64,000 nt of DNA from Ricinus communis (Eukaryota > Streptophyta > Magnoliopsida > Malpighiales > Euphorbiaceae), in NCBI RefSeq assembly GCF_019578655.1, contig NC_063257.1, positions 2,294,001 to 2,358,000 of the forward strand, written 5' to 3'. The translations under genes were made by a program, and so were the position numbers. Positions 17,280 to 31,254 of the stretch are shown piece by piece. Under the pieces are notes generated by a model that saw only the letters and a list, made by a program, of their open reading frames with translations, searched no databases and had not been told where the DNA came from. Each line of letters begins with the position of its first letter. Position 1 is the stretch's first letter.

Positions 17280-19726
17280 AGCATTTTGTGGAATCGGGTG
17301 CGTGGCGTGCTCACGAAGATGGAAGTTTGAGCCGTCCGATCGTGCCCTGCTTTGGTCTAAACATTGGCTGGAAAAGTGAACTCGCAAAACAAAAACTAAT
17401 TACCAGTAAATATCAAATAAACTCGAGGATGCATTTGTAAATTTAACTTGCGAAACGTTGCTTCGCCAGTAGCCAGAGTTTTGTGTGTCCTTGGTACAGT
17501 GAGGTTTCCAAATTTTTTGTTTAATATATTGATTCTTTTTATAAGAAAATATATTTTTCTTAGTTTATCTTTTCAAATTATCAATTTACTTATCTTTTAA
17601 GTAATTTTATAATTTGAAAAACAACATATTGTAAAATTAAAATTGAAAAAGCACTCCAATCTTAATGTCAAACTATCTCTTTATGTGACTTATGATAGAA
17701 TTTAGATATTCTAATCAAATCATGTATTATATTTATAAAAGAACAATTAAGATAATGTTTTTCCTATTTTTATAATGGTCTTCTGTTTACTTTTTTTTAT
17801 TATGTTCTTGTATTTTCTTATTTAACAACATAAAAATTTATTACAATTCTTAAACATAAAATATGAGAAAACATAAAAACCAAAACAAGTTGGATTGAGT
17901 CAGTTACATAAATATGTTAATTGATTTGCAATTTTCCAAAGTTCTGGATATTAATTTTTATAACCGAACTAAACTGATCCGATAATATTTTATTAATGCG
18001 GTATTGGTATTAATTCTTTAGTTATAACCGCACTAGAATCGAGCCATTTTATATATATCCATATTAAATTATATAACTGAATTTTTTATATATATTTATT
18101 AATAATTACATATATTATATAAATAATACTTATAAAATATTAACCACATTATAATATACTTTGTATTATATAAAAGAAATATATGAAATATGTATAGTGC
18201 ATACTATATTACTAATTTACTATATACTTAAGCTCTAATTTATTTTTCACTAATACCATCTACTACAACAGTCAAGTGTATGTTCTAAATTTCAAATCAC
18301 AGACTTATTCTCTCAAACTGAAGCTATCGATTCACAAATTATAAGCCAGTCGCATCTATCACACTTAAAATTATACTTATATTTTAGTGCTATATAAAGT
18401 TTGTAATTTTTTATTTTAATGCTGGGCATCTGCAAAATATTATTATGCCAGCGATAGCAAATACTTTAATAGTTTATATTTGACATTAAATTACTATATT
18501 TGCAAGTACACTAAATTGCAAAGCAAGTTGTTTCATAATATGATTACAATTTTATTTAATTCAATTTCTCAGACTAAATTCATTCGAATGTCAATCATAT
18601 TTTTTTAATGTAATTGATTAAATGTAAGATTTAAAGTTGTGTTTTCTCTAGATGCTATAATAAAAAATAACACCAAACCAAATTGTATTTAATCAAAAAA
18701 ACTGGTTCAATAGTAGTATTTATATTTTATACGGTACTTTTATTTTAAATTTTAAAAGAATCAAAATTTAATACAATATTATTGATTTATAAATAACCGA
18801 ATTATACTGATTTATGCTTGGCCCTAATTATAATATTGAGAGAGCAAAAACAAATTTTTGGGCGAAATCAAATTATATATTGGGAGGAGAGTTCAAGTCT
18901 CCATCTCATGTAACATAGCAAACTTCTGTGATCATATAGGAAATAGAAAGTGATAGTCTCTATGAAATGTTAGCATTTGTATTTGTAATTTTTTTGGAGA
19001 AGATTATATTTGTAATTTCTACTTCTATATTTCTATAAGGATAAAATGATTTCAATTGAGTTTTTTCATGATTGCCCTCATTATAGAAGTGTGTATTTAC
19101 ACATATTCATAGTAAATTATTAAAAAATGTGACAAATACTTTATTTTGTTATTAGAGAGTTATCGAGTATTATATACTAATATTTATTGGAGTGTATTAT
19201 GTTTATCTTAAAAAGTTCAAATAATGTCTCTTATAATGCAGCCTATTGCTCATTAAATGAAAATAAAAAAATAAAAAAAATACTATCATGTATATAATAT
19301 TTGTAAAACTTGATTTTAACAAACTTTTTTTATCATCAAAATTTTAGCATTTTCTTAAGATTACAATTTTCCATTTTTTAGATAGAAACGTAAATCTTGA
19401 GAATTTGAAGAAAGTTTAAAGTGGAAAATCCAACTCTAGCTTTTTTAAATTCAATTCTAATTTAAAAGTCTACATACAATGTGATATTGACTATATTAGA
19501 CTTCATAACAAGTCTACTAGAAGTTTATATAAACAAATTAAAGTTGACTAAACTTCTTTTTAAAAAAAAACAAAAGTTTAATAAAGTTGACTAACTCCAA
19601 TATTTTTAATGTATAATTTAGAACAAAAATAATATATAGAACACAACATGATATTTTTGTAATATAAAAACTAATTAATTATCGTAAACATTGCTTAACT
19701 AGTTACTTGAATTGCATAAAATCAAA
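17280..19726. other. AT-rich intergenic region
   Basis: Long A/T-rich DNA without open frames of interest. The motif gtttgagccgtccgat at 17326-17341 recurs at about 20851-20866 (see findings). Confidence 0.5.
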
Positions 19727-19752
19727 TCTATATCTATCTCTCTCTCTCTCTA

Positions 19753-19793
<41 letters not shown>

Positions 19794-20574
19794 TTTGAGA
19801 TTAATTTTGTTTGATGCGTATGAGTTTTATTTTAACTTGTGTACTATTTTTATCACATGGGATTCAAGTTTATATATAATTTTATAATTTTTTCTATTAA
19901 TTTATTGATTAATAAATTATATTCTTAATTAAATATTGACTATATTCCTAAAAATAATATATTTATTATATTTTTTAATATTGTGTTAATTAATAAATAG
20001 TCTCTTAAATTTATCAAAAGATAAATAATTTTCTAATTGGATAATAATACTAATTCTATCCTAAAAATAGTATATTAATTATATTATAATATTATATTAA
20101 CTAATAAATAGTTTTCTAATCATATAATAAATATTAATTTTATTTTAAAAAATAACATATTAATTATATTTTAATATTATATTAACTAATAATTTTTTTT
20201 TGATAAAAAAATTATTATAATTTTAGAAAATAACATCTTAAATTATATTTTTAATATTATATTTAATAATAAATTAATTTTTAATTATATAATAAAATTT
20301 TAATTCTAAATATAGTAATATCAATTATAGTACTAAGTTATATAATACTAAAACTAATTAATAAATATTTTAAAATAATTTTATATTATTACATTAATAA
20401 AATTTTAAATTTTTAGAAATTAAAAATATTTTAAAATATTTATTTTATTATTACTTTTGAAAATATTTATAAACTAATATTAAATATTAATTTTTTTATT
20501 AAATTATATTTATCAACTTAATTTTATAATCAAAATGATAATAACGATCGTGCAACGCACAAGTAAATAACTGG
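19727..20574 (+). mobile_element. Candidate non-autonomous Helitron-like element, copy 1
   Basis: The 3' end reads as a short GC hairpin (GTGC aac GCAC, 20550-20560), ten bases, then CTGG (20571-20574) followed by T. This fits the Helitron rule of a hairpin 10-12 bases before CTRR with insertion ahead of T. The proposed 5' end is TC after A (19726/19727), followed by (CT)n and (TA)n runs up to about 19790. The body is A/T-rich with internal diverged subrepeats built around taatattat-ttaactaata. A related copy lies at about 46050-46763 in the same orientation and a partial one at about 57000-57390 reversed. The 5' boundary is uncertain. Confidence 0.55.
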
Positions 20575-22717
20575 TTTAATAAAATTTGAATTGAACTGAA
20601 TCTAAAGATTTAGGATTCAAATTGTTATAGTAAATAGTAGCTTAACTCATTTAAAATCCTTATCAAAGAAAGCAAAATAACCAATAATTATTAAATATCC
20701 AAGAAACTGGAGGGACGTAATTGGAAATCACAAAAATGTTGGTGAATCATCTGAAGTCTTTTACTACAATTTTATGTCTTTTTTTTGTTTGAACAGCAAC
20801 AGCACTGTGCAGTGGTGTGGAGCTAGGGTTACAACATATCTTGCAGTCAGTTTGAGCCGTCCGATTTTAACTACTGACTAAACTAGTCGCATCAAACGAC
20901 GCTTTGCGCACTTCCCATCTTACCATAGACACTGGTCCTGGATTTTTTTTGATTTTATTTCATTTTGGTCCTTATAACTTAAATCCATTTTAGGCAATCA
21001 CTGAACTTTTATTTTTATTAAGTTTACGTCCTATCGACACACATATATACAACTTAGGTTGATTGTTGATTCCTAAATATTTCATGTTACTTTATAATTT
21101 TTTCTAAATTTTATTTTTATTTTATTTAAATTTTCTCTTGAATGTTTTTAATTTTATCAGTATCTATTTTTTGTATATATTATTTAAATTTTAATATTCT
21201 TTATTATATGAATCATTATATTTAATATAAAAAAATTTAGAACTTATATTAAAAATTATTTTATTCTCTTTATTTCTTTATTTCCATTGCACTATAAATA
21301 TTTTAGTCGGGTTCATTCAAATTTTTAATATTTTATACAAGACTTGTTATTTTTCTAATTTAAGCCTATTAATTGAATTAATTTTGTTTAATTATTTTAT
21401 TAGTTAATTAGTTAGTTAAATATTAATTTAAACGAAGAAGTTTATATTATAACATTAATCATGGAAAATTGATGGAAGATATTAAATATAAGGTGAAGTT
21501 GTGTGATGTGTGTGATTTACTACCAAAGTGACAATTTTCCTAACATTGTTAGGAATTAACTCCTAAAGTTAGTGAAGATAATGGTGTTTAAAGCATTTTT
21601 GGACTAGACAATTTGCTTCTTAAGATAGAGTTTAGTTAGCTCTATATAAATTGAAAAATAAAAGACAAGACATGGGCAAACAATCTATCAATCAACCTTA
21701 TTAAAGCATTTTTAACTTCTAAAGAATTGTTATTTCAATTCTAGAATTTTATTATAATTTTCAACAATATTTATATTGATATTTTTCATAAAAAGATATT
21801 AAATTATCGTAACTCTCATTGAATCAAACTTTTGACTTTTTAACTCAATTGAATTCTTGGATCAAACACATATTATCATAAATAAATTTTAAAATTTATA
21901 TTTAGTTACAAACAAAAAAGTAAAAGGTACAATTCAATTTTAATAATTATTTGTGCAATGCCTAAACAATTGTAATTTTTTTATTTGAGATAACATGTTA
22001 TTATAAAATCCAATGCGAATTATTTGTTAAACTTGAATTTAATTTTTTTTACCTCAATCATCCTTATTATAATGCAACTTTTTAAAAATTATTGAAATTA
22101 TTATTTATGTTTTTAAATATTATATTAAATTAATGTTCCTATTTTCTTCAAGCCAAACTTTCTTAAAAAATGTCATTTTATTATAATTCATTAAATTGTT
22201 TTATATGATATAAAGTGGATATGATGATGATTAAGCGTCTACCTAAAGGTCCTTTCAAATTATATATAATAGGAATTATAAGGACCAAGTGAAATAAAGT
22301 TAAAAATTCAGGGACTCGAGTTTGTTCTCCTAAATGAAATTAGATAACACGATTACTGTAACCGTTACCATCTCACTATATGTCACGTGTAAGACACCTG
22401 AACAATGTACTTTCTGTTTAGATTTTCAAATCCACAAAAGTAGATTTCACGAATTTCCAGCGCGCGTGCAGATTACACGAAGCAATAATCATAAGAACCT
22501 GTCTAATAGTTGTCTAACGTGAGCCACCGAACGACGTCGTACTAACTTACACCCCATTTTTTTTTCTAATTTTTAATTCTTTTTAATTATCTTGCCCCGT
22601 TAACCTATATTCCCTCTCCCCTCATATTTGCCTTTTCTCTTACCTCGCAAAACAAGCAATCAACAACACAAAAAAAGGGTTTTATTGTCTCTGTTAGCTC
22701 ACACCGATCATCATCCA
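20575..22717. other. Intergenic and EXA1-type gene promoter
   Basis: AT-rich and gene-free. The last 350 bases before the GYF gene start are GC-richer, with a G-box-like cacgtg near 22383 and gacgtcgtac near 22532. A polypyrimidine-rich 5' UTR begins at about 22555. Confidence 0.45.
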
Positions 22718-25700
22718 ATGGCAAATAATAACTCTCGCTCCGATTCTCGTCACAGCCTCTCCGTCGCGCCACCTCACCAGATCTCCAAAGGTTAATTCAA
22801 TTAATTTAATTTCTAACATTTATCCATATCCCCACACTCAGAATCGAGGTTTTGTGCAAAACCCTAACTTCTTCTAGAATTTGAGCTAGAGGTTGTGTCA
22901 GTGAATGTTGACTTTGATTGCAGTTTATTTATTTTTTTCTTGTTTTATTTTTCGTGCAGATAGGGTTTTAGGTTTTCTACTGAAATGCGAGAGCATACAT
23001 GGTTCCTCTTTTGGTTTTTAATTTATAGATTAAGGAATATCTCAATGTATCACCAAATAAATTGTGCCGTGGTCTTTGCTTGCTCTGCGACTATGCTATT
23101 CACAGGGCGAGTGATTCAAAAATAAGTTTATTTTCTTGTGGTATTTTAGCTGGTGAATTGAAGTCTTTTTCAAGTTCTTGCTTGGGAGTATTTTGTTATT
23201 TATCGCTACTAAGTAAGTATTTTCCTAGGACTGTTTTGTCTTAGTCCTAAGGAGCATGCTGAAGGGCGGCAAAGCTACATTCATTAGTTATACAGGATTC
23301 TTCTCCTATTTTTTCTCAATTTTAATAATGTCTCCTAATCTTTTACTTGTTTATTCTTCTACAAGATATTCATCTAGCAAATGATTGAGTGAAATTAGTT
23401 GCTTGTTTGCACGTTCTGTTATAATATTCTTTTAAGTTCAGCGTTGGCATGGGTCTTCCATAGCCTTATCAATGTCTTTCTAAAAGATTTATTTTTCGTA
23501 TGCATGGTACCATGCCATATACGATGTCTTTAGTTAGCCTAATGTTTGATACATGCCTCACTGATGCTTTTTTCCCAGTGCAGATGCTCAAGGGTCTGAT
23601 AATCCTATTCCGCTTTCACCACAATGGCTTCTGCCAAAGCCGAGTGAGAATAAGCCTGGAGTAGGAAGTGGGGTGAGTTATGACCTTCTTACCATACTAC
23701 ATTCATATTATTGCAATTTACATTATTGTCCCTGGATTTTTTTCAATCTTTATGCTTTCTGTGCTGTTCATATTGTATTTGGAGATCACTTTACATATAA
23801 TTTGATCTTTTTCTTCTTCTTATATGTGGTGCATGCGGTGTTGCTTCTTTGCAGGAAAGCCATTTCAGCCCCTTTCCAGGTTATGCAAATCGCTCAGAGA
23901 ACACAAAGTCGTCAGGAAATGTTGAGGAGGTGCATGATCCCCAAAAGAAAAAGGATGTCTTCCGGCCTTCCTTGCTTGATATGGAAACTGGTCGCCGTGA
24001 TCGCTGGCGTGATGAAGAAAGAGACACCAATTCCTCCCTGGTGCGCAAAGATCGTTGGAGGGATGGAGATAAAGAGCTTGGTGACACGAGACGGATGGAT
24101 CGCTGGACAGAAAATTTGTCAACCAGACATTATGATCCACGACGTGCTCCTTCTGAGCGCTGGACTGATTCAGGTAACAGGGAGACTAATTATGATCAGC
24201 GACGAGAGAGCAAGTGGAATACACGCTGGGGGCCTAATGACAAGGAGACAGAAACTGTGCGGGACAAGTGGACGGACTCTGGCAGAGATGGTGATGCATC
24301 TCTTGAGAAAGGGTTGGCTCATCTTCCTGGCCATGGAAAGGATGAGAGGGAGGGCGATCATTTCCGGCCATGGAGATCTAATTCCTCTCAAAGTCGTGGA
24401 AGGGGAGAACCTCTGCATCATCAAACTTTAATATCCAACAAACAGGTTCCTACATTTTCTCATGGCCGAGGCCGCGGGGAAAGTTCTCCAATTTTTTCTA
24501 TTGGTCGAGGGAGGGTTAATAATGCTGGTGGAAATGCTGTGAACAGTATTTCGTCTCATTCTCAACCTTTGGGAGCTATTTTGGACAGAGGGGAAAGTGG
24601 CCCTTTAAGATATAATAGAACAAAATTGCTTGATGTGTACAGGAAGACTGACATGAAATTGATTAACAAACTATTAGATGGGTTTGTACAAGTGCCTTCT
24701 CTCACACAGGAAGAATCATTAGAGCCATTGGCACTTTGCACCCCTAATTCTGAGGAGATGGTAAATTCTTTATATGATTTGTCTTGGTGAATTTTCTCAG
24801 TATTTGCTGTTAACTGTGCTTCTCTATTGCATGACTAGGCTGTTCTGGAAGGAATTGAGAAAGGGGATATTGTAAGTAGTGGTGCACCTCAGATATCCAA
24901 AGAGGGATCTTTGGGGCGGAATTCTATGGATTTGCAATCAAGACGAACCAAACATGGTATATTACCTGTCAAACCTTACCATTTTTTGGTGCATGTTCTA
25001 GGGTAGTGAATAATATATTTGGATTGGCTGGTCTAAGCAGGTAGTAGGGAAGATGTTGCATTTTCTACTGACGATTCTAAAGACGAGAGCAGTGACAATT
25101 TGAAGGGTGGCCATGGAACTTATACAGAGGGGTTTTCCCATGAGAGGCAGACACTGTATCATGGTCCCAATATGGAATCAGAAGGCATGATGGACAATAA
25201 GACAATTCATGAAAACAAGTTAAAACCTGATGGTAACTGAGATATAAGTGCTACACATAAAGCATTGAATCTGATCTGTTTAGCAATGAAATTATTGTCT
25301 GAAATTGTTGGAAGTCTATGATGTTAACCTATTTCTTCATTGTATGTTGCTGGGCAAATGTTATTTTAATTAAGAAACCTAGATTACTTTAGAATTGCTT
25401 CTATGAGTGCGCCTGGACCTGTCAATTGTTGCTTGGTCTAGCTTGATTCTTAACTGAGAAATTATGCTGGGGTTTAGTCAATGGTCTACCCTTAGTCTTC
25501 TTTGTTTCAGATTCTTATGTTTACTGTTGAAACATTGTAGTGCAATACCTTTTCTCTTGACTCTGACATGTGGAAGCTTTATACATATGGTCTCAGTGGA
25601 TATTTAAAAGTATTACTGTTTTACTGCAGCTGTTAAAGAAGATATTGGTTCTTATAGAAGAGCTGATGTGGCACCGATGAGTAGGGAATCAACCTTACCA

Positions 25701-28700
25701 GAAAATAGTTCTGCATCTCCTGCCACTCCATGGCGAGTCCATTCATTGGGGGAACAGTTGCCTACAGTCTCACACGACTGGAGAGAGATTCCAGGTGATG
25801 TCAGGTCAAGAACCCCTGATATGGGCTGGAGTCAACCGCAGAAGGATCTTGATGATCAATGGGAAAGTCATTCGATTAACCCATCATACCCCAAAGCTGA
25901 AGCAAAATGGAAAGGCAGTGAGGGCCCCATCATTAAAAGGCAGTTATCAGCTGTTCTCGATAGGGAGCCAGAAGGCAAGAAGCTTTCTCAACCTTCACCT
26001 GAGAATCTAGTTCTTTATTATAAAGATCCTCAGGGTGAAATTCAAGGTCCCTTTTCTGGTGGTGATATTATTGGATGGTTTGAGGCTGGATATTTTGGAA
26101 TAGATTTGCAAGTTCGGCTTGCAACTGCTTCAAAGGATTCACCCTTTTCTTCCCTAGGTGATGTCATGCCTCATTTACGAGCTAAGGCAAGACCACCACC
26201 TGGGTTCAACGTCCCAAAACAAGGTGAACTCGTTGATGCATCAACTAGGCCTAACTTTACTAACTTTGGAAATATTCATTCTGGATTAAGTGAGCATGAT
26301 CTTATAAGAAATGAACAAAGGCTGAAACCTGGTTCGACAACAGAAGCTGAAAATAGATTCTTGGAATCACTGATGGCTGGAAACACTAATAATTCGTCTC
26401 AAGGTTCAGTATCCTCCATTTTGTTTTTTAAGAATTAATTTGACGTCTTGAAATATGAACTGGTTTTTTGTTTTATTCTTTTTTCTATTCTCAGTTACCC
26501 CAACCTCTCTTCTAGCACTTGCCATGATTTTGCAGCTTAAGATAACTTGGATGCTTATGTTGATTTCTAGGTATGCAAGGATTTATTGGAAACACTGCAG
26601 CTAGTGCTTCCCCATCTGGTGTTGATGGTGGAAATGACCTATATCTTCTAGCGAAGAGGATGGCACTGGAGCGTCAGAGGTCGTTATCTAGTCCTTATCC
26701 ATATTGGCCAGGGAGGGATGCTGCATTGGCGGCTTCAAAGTCTGAGGTTCTTGCAGACTCTCCAATGGCACATGCAAAACTCCTATCTTCGTTGACAGAA
26801 AATCCTCGTCAGCCTCCTCTTTCTCAAAGTGCTGAATTGATGTCCATCCTCCAAGGTCCTGCCTCTGGCATAAATAACGGTGTTACTGGTTGGTCAAATT
26901 TCCCTATTCAGGGTAGCCTGGATTCTCTTCAGGATAAGATTGACCCACATCATTCCCAGAATTTCCCCCCACAACCTCCGTTTGGACAACAAAGGCTGCA
27001 GTCACAGAAACCATCCTCTTTAACAAATCTACTTGGTCAAGCTGCAGATAATCCATCTGGCATTTTGACACCCGAAATATTACTCTCCACTGGGTTATCT
27101 CAAGATCCACAAGTACTAAATATGTTGCAGCAGCAGTACTTGATGCAGTTACATTCCCAGGCTCCTCTTTCGACACAACAGCTCTCCGTTTTGGATAAGC
27201 TTTTGTTATTCAAACAGCAGCAGAAACAGGAGGAGCAACAACAGTTACTGCGTCAACAGCAGTTGCTTTCTCATGCTCTATCAGACCATCATCCTCACCA
27301 ACATTTTGGTGAGTCGCCCTATGGTCAGTTCCATACTTCCACAATAGCTACAGGAAATGTATCTGTTGATCCTTCTCGGCTTCAGCCATCAAAAGAGATG
27401 CTCCAGATTGCTTCTCAGATACCAGTTTCAAATTTGCAAGATGAACACACTGCTAGTTTGATGAATTTGCATGCACAAGTTACACAAGGTGTTGGTTATA
27501 ATGTTAATTCTGAAGCGTCTTCTTTTCAATTTCCACATCAAATGCTAGGGAATGTTAATGGTCAAAACAATTGGGATACTACTCTTCCTCAACAAATTAG
27601 CGAAATCCACCAGGAGTCTTTGCTGGCACCATCACTTGGAATGATGGACAAATCTTCACAAGAGTCTTCGAGTATGCATGAACCTATCCTTCCACTTTCT
27701 GCAGAGCGAATATCAGAAGACAGTTGGAGAACTGAAGAGATTCCAGAGGTTGCAATACAAGGAGCTTCTGCGGATGATGTTCAACTGGAGTCTTCTGGAA
27801 TATCTGTTACTAAACCTATAACAGGAATTCGCGAGAATGAAGTAACTAAGCCGGAACATGCTGATATTACGAAAGTTCCGCTAGATATTACTGTCAATGA
27901 GAAGCAGGTTGAAAAGGAAAGATCCAGTGTTGAGCTGTCTGTGGTGACAGAAGTCAAAAATGTGGAAGCTCGTGAATTGAAAAAAGCTTCCGAGAAGAAA
28001 CCCAGAAAGCAGAAATCTATAAAGAACTCTACTGACCAGGTTAAGGGATCATCAAAGAATTTATCCATGCTGCCAATAAAGCAATCAGATAATGAAGGAC
28101 CACAAGTTGGTGACAGCAAGTCTGAGTCTCACGACCGGCTAGGAGCAGCTTTTCATGAACAAATGAGTGAGATCAAGTCTGAGATTTCTGCTGCTGGAAA
28201 TAAGGACATCAGACAAGTTAAAAGTCTATTGTCTTCAAGCAATTCTGGAGATACTTCTGAAATTACAGAAGTTAAGGATGAACCTGAAGCTGTTGGGTCT
28301 GTTTCACACATTTCAAAGGTAAATCTGACTCAACGAGCTTGGAAACCTGCTCCCGGTTTCAAACCAAAATCTTTGTTGGAAATTCAATTGGAAGAACAGA
28401 GAAAGGCGCAGGCAGAAATTACAGTTTCTGAGATCACCACTTCAGTTAACTCTATGAGTTCTTCAACTCCTTGGGTTGGGGTCGTGGCCAGTTCAGAAGC
28501 AAAAATTTCTAGAGAAACTCCGAGAGATGCAATTAAATCAGAGATAAATGCAGGCAAACCAGAAATTTCTCCAAATTCAAAGAGCAAGAAAAGCCAGTTA
28601 CATGATTTATTAGCAGAAGAGGTTTTGGCAAAATCTGATGATAGAGAGATGGAAGTTCCTGACAGTGTGTCTAGCTTACTTTCCCATCAAGTAACTACTA

Positions 28701-31254
28701 ATGTGGAATCTATTGACGACAGCAACTTCATTGAAGCTAAAGATAGTAAAAAGAATCGCAAGAAGTCTGCCAAAGCTAAGGGTACTGGTACTAAGGTTGC
28801 AGCTCCCACAACTTCTGCTGATGTGCCTATTAGTTCAAGCCCCATTGACAAAAGCAAAAGCTCTCGTCTCATACAACCAGAGAAGGAAGTATTACCTACA
28901 ATTCCATCAGGCCCTTCTTTAGGAGACTTTGTTTTTTGGAAAGGGGGGGAGTCAACAACACCTTCCCCTTCTCCAGCGTGGTCTACTGAGAGCAAAAAGC
29001 TTCCTAAACCCACATCTCTAAGGGACATCCAAAAGGAGCAGGAGAAAAAGTTTTCTTCTGTCCAGCCTCAGAATCCAATTTCGACTCCTCAGAAACCCCA
29101 GCCAAGTCAAGTGGCCCATGCAAGTGGTGCTTCATGGTCGCTTTCTGCTTCTTCTCCCTCTAAGGCTGCTTCTCCTATGCAGATTAATTCTCATTCTGCT
29201 TTGCAGTCAAAATATAAAGGAGATGATGATCTTTTCTGGGGCCCAGTTGATCAATCCAAGCAAGAAACTAAGCAGTATGATCTCTATTTCCCTAATGATG
29301 TTTGGTAATAGGTTATGCATGCTATTTTAGTTTGAAAAATCCTATCTTTTGTTTCATCTTTTACTGGTTCTTTATGCTTATCTTTGTGTAATTGCATTTT
29401 CACTCTTTTCCATTAAGTCTTATCTTGTTTGTCTAGTAATGTTTCTTGATTAGAAAACGTGCTTAGCCTATTCGTAGCCATTCCTCTTGCATAACAATAA
29501 TTGGTAATATCTGGTTTGTTGTCGTCATACTATACACTACCTATCTGAAAACAGGAAAACATTATTAATTTTACTTTTCCTATTTTCATATTTTTTTGAG
29601 GATTATTCATGTGAACATATGGAGCTCTGCCCAATGTGGATGGCTTAATTTACTAAAGACTTATTTTTCTTCCTGAAATAAATCTAGGTGATATCTATAC
29701 TGTACTTCTTGACTTTTGCTCTACATTCAAGTTCCTTGCTCAGACATCTAGTTGCCTGTGATTTGAGTAATTTATGTAATTAACTGTCCCTAGTCCTCAC
29801 TATTTAACATCATATCTCGATAGGGAGTGGTCTGTGAATTTCAAATTTCTTCATGCTTTTTGTGGCGGCTGCTTTCTGAATTGTTATTATATTAGCTTTT
29901 GTTCATGGCAATCTTCAGATTAACCAGAAATTGACAAGCTTCTGTTTTATGATTGTTACTACTTTTGGGCTTTGAAAAGCATGTATCTTTTACTGGTGCC
30001 CATATTACTGTTTGCACTGCTTGGTTTTGCTTATTCTGTGCATGTATTTTGTGTGCCCTTGTCCTTGTCTATGCTTGTGCGCATGAGTTCATTTGCTCGC
30101 ATAGTGAAAAAAAAAATGAAAAAAGTCTTAATATTTATTTAATTTTTTTATAAAAAAAAAAAAACAGGTCAGAATTCCCTCATCTGGTGAGCCAGGGCAG
30201 TTGGGGAGCCAAAAACACTCCTGTAAAAGGAAGTCCTAGTGGGTCAATAAACCGGCAAAAATCCATAGGTGGCAGGCAAGCTGAGCGTACTCTTTCGTCT
30301 TCACCTGCCTCTGCCCAGTCATCTCTTAAAGGAAAAAGAGATGCAATGAACAAACATTCAGGTAAGCTACTTCATGGTGGTTCATTTATGCTTGTCAAAC
30401 ACATTACCTAACACTTTATGTTGTCACTGTTTTGCAGAGGCCATGGACTTCAGAGATTGGTGTGAAAGTGAGTGTGTCAGACTTACTGGGACAAGAGGTA
30501 ACGGTCTGTTACTCCTTGGTTTGTTAGCATTTTAATCTTTCATCAAATTCTGTTGAAAGGAACAGATTATTAAGCATATATGTTAGCTCAGCAGATGCTT
30601 TCTTCCCACTTATTGCATTCTTACTCTTAGATTGAATTTATAAATTAGTGTGCTTTTTAAGTGTCATGAAACAAGAATGGCTTGTTAAAGCAAAAAAGCA
30701 GGAATTCCATGTATGCACGGGAGAAAAAGCACTGCAGGAAGAGTTATATCGAGTGAAAATACAAAATTATGTTTTCTTTATCATTTGATTTTTTTATTAT
30801 TATTATTATTATTTGTTGGAGTTTCTTCTTATGCAATTGTCCTCTTTTCCTTTTCTATTTGTTAGATACTAGTGTCCTGGAGTTTTGCTTGAAGCAATCC
30901 AGGTCAGAGGCTGAATTGCTTCTGAAAGAGAACCTTGGGCCAAATGATCCTGATGATGAGTTCATTGACAAATTCCTTAATTATAAGGAGCTGTTACCAG
31001 CGGATGTACTCGAAATTGCCTTCCAGAGTCGGAATGATCGGATGGCCACTGGGCTTGGTGCCAGAGACATGAATTCTGACAATGTGGGAAGTAGGGATTT
31101 TGACCATGATTTTGCAGCAGGAGCTGACGGGTCGTCTAAGGGTGGAGGAAAGAAGAAAGGGAAAAAGGGCAAGAAGGTTAGCCCTGCAGTTTTGGGCTTT
31201 AGCGTTGTTAGTAACCGGATTATGATGGGTGAGATTCAGACAGTAGAAGATTAG
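22718..31254 (+). CDS. EXA1: GYF-domain protein, EXA1/GIGYF-like translational regulator
   Basis: Ten exons, 1842 residues: 22718-22790, 23584-23672, 23855-24760, 24839-24956, 25041-25232, 25630-26403, 26571-29304, 30168-30361, 30438-30497, 30866-31254. The exon sum is divisible by three. The N-terminal third is rich in RW/RD/RG motifs ([24 protein letters not shown]) and carries YNRTKLL at about residues 307-313, a perfect YxxxxL-phi eIF4E-binding motif followed by LDVYR, as in animal GIGYF proteins. The GYF domain (about 588-640) reads [14 protein letters not shown]...GWFEAGYF and should bind proline-rich partners. The long seventh exon is Gln-rich (QQQQLL near 27220) with a repeated WKP/WG pattern near the end ([17 protein letters not shown]). 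The C terminus has a conserved [15 protein letters not shown] block and a Lys-rich [10 protein letters not shown] tail. Arabidopsis EXA1 interacts with eIF4E family members, is needed by potexviruses and restrains immune receptor levels; that role is transferred by similarity. Confidence 0.93.

Noticed and set aside
19737..19790. CRISPR-like or satellite array
   Set aside because: This is a simple (CT)n/(TA)n microsatellite at the start of the Helitron-like repeat, and CRISPR arrays do not occur in plant nuclear DNA.
23865..24424. Minus-strand open frames opposite the third GYF exon
   Set aside because: They are shadows of a clearly coding plus-strand exon with bounded splice sites and have no family features.
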